The translations under genes were made by a program, and so were the position numbers. Below are positions 8,627 to 11,645 of a stretch of 11,645 bases of DNA, piece by piece. Position 1 is the stretch's first letter, and every line of letters starts with the position of its first letter. The stretch is from Isotricha intestinalis (taxonomy: Eukaryota > Ciliophora > Litostomatea > Vestibuliferida > Isotrichidae). The notes under the pieces are model-generated. The model did not search any database. It was given only the letters and a program-made list of their open reading frames with translations, and had not been told where the DNA came from. Where the stretch lies: assembly GCA_023807065.1 (NCBI GenBank), contig JAJJLU010004561.1, forward strand, positions 1 to 11,645, given 5' to 3'.

Positions 8627-9266
8627 TTATTCAATATTAAACATACTATAAAGAATTTCTTTTGGTGTATTCTTAAAAATAATTATACTAAGTTCATTTT
8701 TTTCGTTTTGTTCGAATAAATTTAAATTTCTCATTAAATATAATTTAGTTTGAATTTTTGAAGTTAAAGAATTAAAAGTTGTATTATTTTTAATTAAATG
8801 ATTTGAATCTTTATTATTTTTTTCTATTCTTTTAGTTCCTTTAATTCCAAAAATTGACATAATTAATTTTTGAATAATAATATAATCAAAGTCTAAAAAA
8901 CTTTTTTTATCTTTTATTATTTGTTTAACAATATTTTCAGCTTCTTTCGTAAGAAAAAAATTTTTGAATTTTAATGATTCTTCATAAGTAAAATTTTTTT
9001 GAAGAATTTTAAAAAATTTTCTACTATGAGAATAAACTTGTCTTTGTGTTCTAAAAGGAAGAAATTGACTAATCTAAATAAATATCAATTTAAATATATA
9101 TAATATTATTTATTACTTTTTTCCAACTATTTCCATATAATATTAAAGATTGAATAAAAATTTCATGTTCTTCTTTTGACCATTGTCCTATTTTATTTTT
9201 ATTTATTTTTGTTTCTTTTTTATTTTGTTTCTTTATTTTTATTTTTTCATATTTTGAAACTTCCAT
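8627..9266 (-). CDS. SHAQKYF-type Myb-domain protein
   Basis: Two exons on the - strand, 9117-9266 (50 codons) and 8627-9073 (148 codons plus TAA), give 198 residues. A lysine-rich N-terminus, probably a nuclear localisation signal, precedes one Myb/SANT repeat at about 27-73: GQWSKEEHEIFIQSLILYG, NSWKKISQFLP, then RTQRQVYSHSRKFF. The Trp pair (29 and 48), the EEH turn and the SHSRKFF third helix match the one-repeat Myb class whose signature is SHAQKYF; here the third helix ends SRKFF instead of AQKYF. Such proteins bind DNA in the nucleus and regulate transcription. The remaining 125 residues are helical and basic/asparagine-rich, with no recognised domain. The ATG at 8858-8860 is only an internal Met of exon 2. 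The target genes cannot be told from the sequence. Confidence 0.83.
9074..9116 (-). other. 43-nt spliceosomal intron in the Myb domain
   Basis: Read on the - strand it starts GTAATAAAT and ends TATTTAG. It splits the Myb repeat between Lys50 and Ile51 in phase 0, inside the second helix, and its removal restores the WKKIS motif. A second TTAG five bases further would give the wrong frame and a quick stop, so the first AG is used. It is not a multiple of three and holds an in-frame TAA, so retention would truncate the protein inside the domain. Confidence 0.87.
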
Positions 9267-9459
9267 TCAATATTATATTTTTTATTTCTAAAAATAAATG
9301 ACTCTTTAATTATTTTTTTCTTTAATATTAAACCAGTAGAAATCAATATTTAATTTATTTTTTATTCTTCAAATTTTAAAAAATAAAATTTCTTAATTAA
9401 ATATATTTTATCAAAAAACTTTTAATTTATGATAAAAATAAAATTAATAAATAAATAAT

Positions 9460-10593
9460 TTATAAATCTAATGTTAAAAATTTATCAATATTCTGATTAG
9501 TTTTATCTCTATTATCCAAATTATCTAAAATTTTATAATCATTATTAAGATTAATAGATTTACTTCCGTTATCATTAGATGAAACATAAATTTCAAAAGT
9601 TTTTCTAACAATAAAATAAAAAGTAAACCAATTCATAAAAGAACTTAAAATAATAGAAAATAAATATAATAAATGAATAATATAACTTTTTTGAGTTTTA
9701 GGAAATTCTTCTCTTTTTTCATTTTCAAAAAATTCATTTGAAAAAATGCAATGAAATAAAGAACTAAAAAATTCTAATAAATCAGTTAAAAAAGTAACCC
9801 AAACAATAACATTTAATTGTAATATTCTTGTATTAAAATATATTTCATCTTCTGAAGTAATGTCTTTTTCTGTTTCTTCTATTATTAAAAAAGTTTGTGA
9901 AAATTTTTTCTTTTTTCTTTTATTGTCATTTGAAACATTCATTGAATTATTTGGACTTTCATTATTTTGATCAAATTTTTTACTTACTTCTTTTTTTGAT
10001 TCTTCTTTTTGTTCAATCATTAAATTTTTCAATTTTAATCCTATCATTAATAAAATAAAAGAAGTTAAAACTCCAAAAATATCATAAATGAAAGAAATAA
10101 TAATATGAATTTGGGAATCATTAATTATTTTAGAATGAACTATTTTTGAAATATTTAAAAAAAGAGAAACAAGAATAAATATAATATTTAAACATACTAA
10201 AATTATATAATAAGTATTATAACAATTTGGACCTGATTCACTTTCAATTATATTTAAATAACCTTTTAAAAATCTTCTTGTGATAAATAATGTTATTATT
10301 ATTTGAAATGCTTGTATAATTGTTAAAATAAAATCAAATTTTTTTGATAATAAATAAAATAACATTAGTAATGTTTCTATTATTCCACTTATTAATACCC
10401 ATTCTTCAAATTTTACTTTATGATCTATTTGAAACATTTTTTTTATTCCAAATGAATTAATCAATATAATCAATATTAAAAATGTAAGTATTCCATATTT
10501 CATTATTTTTGGTCCTTCATATGGTATATCTTCATTTGTGCTTTGGAAAATTAATTCAGGAATCAAATTCAAGAAATTATCTTTAAAAGACAT
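9460..10593 (-). CDS. Seven-transmembrane protein, unknown family (receptor-like topology)
   Basis: A 377-residue integral membrane protein with seven hydrophobic segments at about 33-50, 66-83, 87-105, 128-147, 163-187, 258-280 and 303-328. No cleavable signal peptide is seen; the N-terminus is about 30 residues. The loop between helices 5 and 6 is long (about 188-257), strongly charged (KEESKKEVSKKF, RKKKK) and followed by an acidic part, as expected for a cytoplasmic loop. The roughly 48-residue C-terminal tail is Asn/Asp-rich. This shape is that of a G-protein-coupled-type receptor or of the THH1/TOM1/TOM3-like 7TM proteins, but I see no diagnostic motif and do not assign a family. The start at 10591-10593 follows an A-rich leader. 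Ile codons shift from ATA (14 of 18 in residues 20-100) to ATT along the gene. Confidence 0.8.
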   Translation of the reverse strand: MSFKDNFLNLIPELIFQSTNEDIPYEGPKIMKYGILTFLILIILINSFGIKKMFQIDHKVKFEEWVLISGIIETLLMLFYLLSKKFDFILTIIQAFQIIITLFITRRFLKGYLNIIESESGPNCYNTYYIILVCLNIIFILVSLFLNISKIVHSKIINDSQIHIIISFIYDIFGVLTSFILLMIGLKLKNLMIEQKEESKKEVSKKFDQNNESPNNSMNVSNDNKRKKKKFSQTFLIIEETEKDITSEDEIYFNTRILQLNVIVWVTFLTDLLEFFSSLFHCIFSNEFFENEKREEFPKTQKSYIIHLLYLFSIILSSFMNWFTFYFIVRKTFEIYVSSNDNGSKSINLNNDYKILDNLDNRDKTNQNIDKFLTLDL

Positions 10594-11377
10594 TTTTAAA
10601 AAATAAAAATAATTAAAATATATAAGAAATTAATTTAATCATAAAAAATAAAGTTCTTTTATGAAAAATAAAAGTGTAGTATTAATTGATTTATATAATT
10701 CAAAATGTTAACTAATTTAAAATATTAATTAAATTATAAAAAATTAATTATAAAAAAAATATATAATTTTAAACCAATTAAGCATGATTTTTAAAATCAT
10801 AAAATAAAAAGAAATTATGTATTTTTTAATTGAACCCTTAATAAAATAACTTCTTCAGGTAATTGTGAACACATATGTAATTAATGTATAGCAGTTTTTA
10901 TTCCTCCATCTCTTGTATTTTTTTCAATTTAATATTTTTATATAATCTTCTTTTTCATATTTTTTGTATTATTTCTAATTCAAATTTTAATTTTTTGATT
11001 TCTAATTGATGATTTCTTCTTTTAAACTCTTAATTCATATCATATTATTTGGATTTATATTATATTATATTTAAATTTGTTGTTTATTTATATTTTTTTG
11101 TCAAAATTTTTAAAAGAGTATTATTACATTTAAAAAAAGAAAAAATATTAATTATAACATTAAAAAAAATAAATAATAAAAAATATTTAAATTAATCAAA
11201 TAGATGTTTTTAATGATAATATTTGTTTTTTTTATATATTTTTTTTAATTTTATTTTATTTAGTAATTGAAGTCATATTTATTTTATAAAAATTGAAGAT
11301 TTAAAAGAAACATAAAGTTAGTTTTTATTTATTATTTAATTTTTATAAGTAAAAAGATAATTTTAATTAAATTATAT
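10594..11377. other. Intergenic stretch between two - strand genes
   Basis: Mostly extreme A/T sequence. A patch at about 10815-10935 has more G and C and reads as a short coding-like relic on the - strand (listed separately). The part next to 10593 should be the promoter and leader of the seven-transmembrane gene; no recognisable motif stands out. The part next to 11377 should hold the 3' end of the rightmost gene. No tRNA or other RNA was recognised. Confidence 0.55.
10815..10928 (-). pseudogene. Possible exon relic with one in-frame stop
   Basis: A - strand frame of mixed composition reads 15 codons ending TRDGGIKTAIH, then TAA at 10881-10883, then LHMCSQLPEEVILLRVQLKN and a stop at 10815-10817. 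The internal TAA could be a CAA changed by a single C-to-T transition, the commonest change in an AT-biased genome. The upstream flank (about 10930-11060) reads as a lysine/glutamate-rich helix in other frames. The family is not recognised. The opposite strand also has a partly open frame, so this may be chance. Confidence 0.22.
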
Positions 11378-11645
11378 TTAAATGTCATTTATATTTATAA
11401 TGTATTCTTGAGGAGTAAATTGTCTCATGAATTTTAAAAAATCATTTTGATTATTTTCTAATAAAAATAAAGCTTCTTTATAATTATAATCTTTCCAAGC
11501 TAAATAATTTAATAAAATATCTTCATTTGGTATATTTTGAGAATTAAACTTTTGTTTTGCATGAATAATATAATAATCAATGATTTCTTTTGATAATTTT
11601 CTTGAACTATACAAGCATTTCATTTTTCTTAAATTCAGTTTTTTT
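11378..11645 (-). CDS. Hypothetical small protein, possibly 5'-partial
   Basis: From the ATG at 11621-11623 to the TAA at 11378-11380 this encodes 81 residues. The frame stays open for seven further codons to the window edge (KLNLRK before the Met), so the true start may lie outside the window. The protein is soluble and helical. Its centre, NEDILLNYLAWKDYNYKEAL, followed by LFLLENNQNDFLKFM, has the short-helix pattern with a late Glu-Ala-Leu seen in UBA/CUE-like bundles and at the end of ELM2 domains, but no family can be named with confidence. It lies about 780 bp upstream of the seven-transmembrane gene on the same strand. Confidence 0.6.
   Translation of the reverse strand, partial: KKLNLRKMKCLYSSRKLSKEIIDYYIIHAKQKFNSQNIPNEDILLNYLAWKDYNYKEALFLLENNQNDFLKFMRQFTPQEYIININDI

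Noticed and set aside
8627..8860. Separate 77-codon - strand gene
   Set aside because: It is only the 3' part of exon 2 of the Myb gene; the frame continues upstream through 9073 and across the 43-nt intron.
10815..10900. tRNA suggested by GGGTTCAATT on the - strand
   Set aside because: No matching acceptor, D or anticodon stems can be drawn around it.

Overview
The window looks like nuclear DNA of a very AT-rich single-celled eukaryote. Intergenic DNA is almost pure A/T, coding regions are lysine/asparagine/isoleucine-rich, third codon positions are nearly always A or T, and two genes carry very short GT-AG introns (28 and 43 nt). All seven genes whose ends are visible stop at TAA, Trp is TGG, and Gln is nearly always CAA, so TAA is a stop here and not a Gln codon. 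Tiny introns, tightly packed genes and standard-code usage would fit an anaerobic ciliate that keeps the standard code, such as the litostome rumen ciliates. That placement is inference only; no rRNA, tRNA or telomere is present to confirm it.

Layout: 1-1604 has no convincing gene. It is a T/A-rich stretch with a 24-nt T run, several inverted repeats and a GC-richer island around 1261-1380 that could be a decayed gene or an RNA. From 1605 to 7876 four genes run head to tail on the + strand with only about 110-150 bp between them: a histidine acid phosphatase homologue, a membrane-anchored pepsin-like protein, an 838-residue type I membrane protein of unknown family, and a soluble, apparently helical protein of unknown family. 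A 750-bp convergent spacer follows. The - strand then carries a SHAQKYF-type Myb protein (8627-9266), a seven-transmembrane protein (9460-10593), an empty stretch with one small coding-like relic, and a short gene that reaches the right edge.

The first three + strand genes all enter the secretory pathway. The first two belong to well-known hydrolase families, but each lacks residues its family needs for catalysis: the phosphatase has lost the Asp of its C-terminal HD motif, and the pepsin-like protein has lost both catalytic Asp residues. The neighbourhood may therefore supply surface or lysosomal proteins that reuse hydrolase folds without the original chemistry. I see no shared operator or explicit operon signal, and eukaryotic neighbours need not act together.

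A second genome-level signal is a codon gradient that follows gene direction. Near the 5' end of several genes on both strands isoleucine is mostly ATA, and further downstream it becomes almost entirely ATT.
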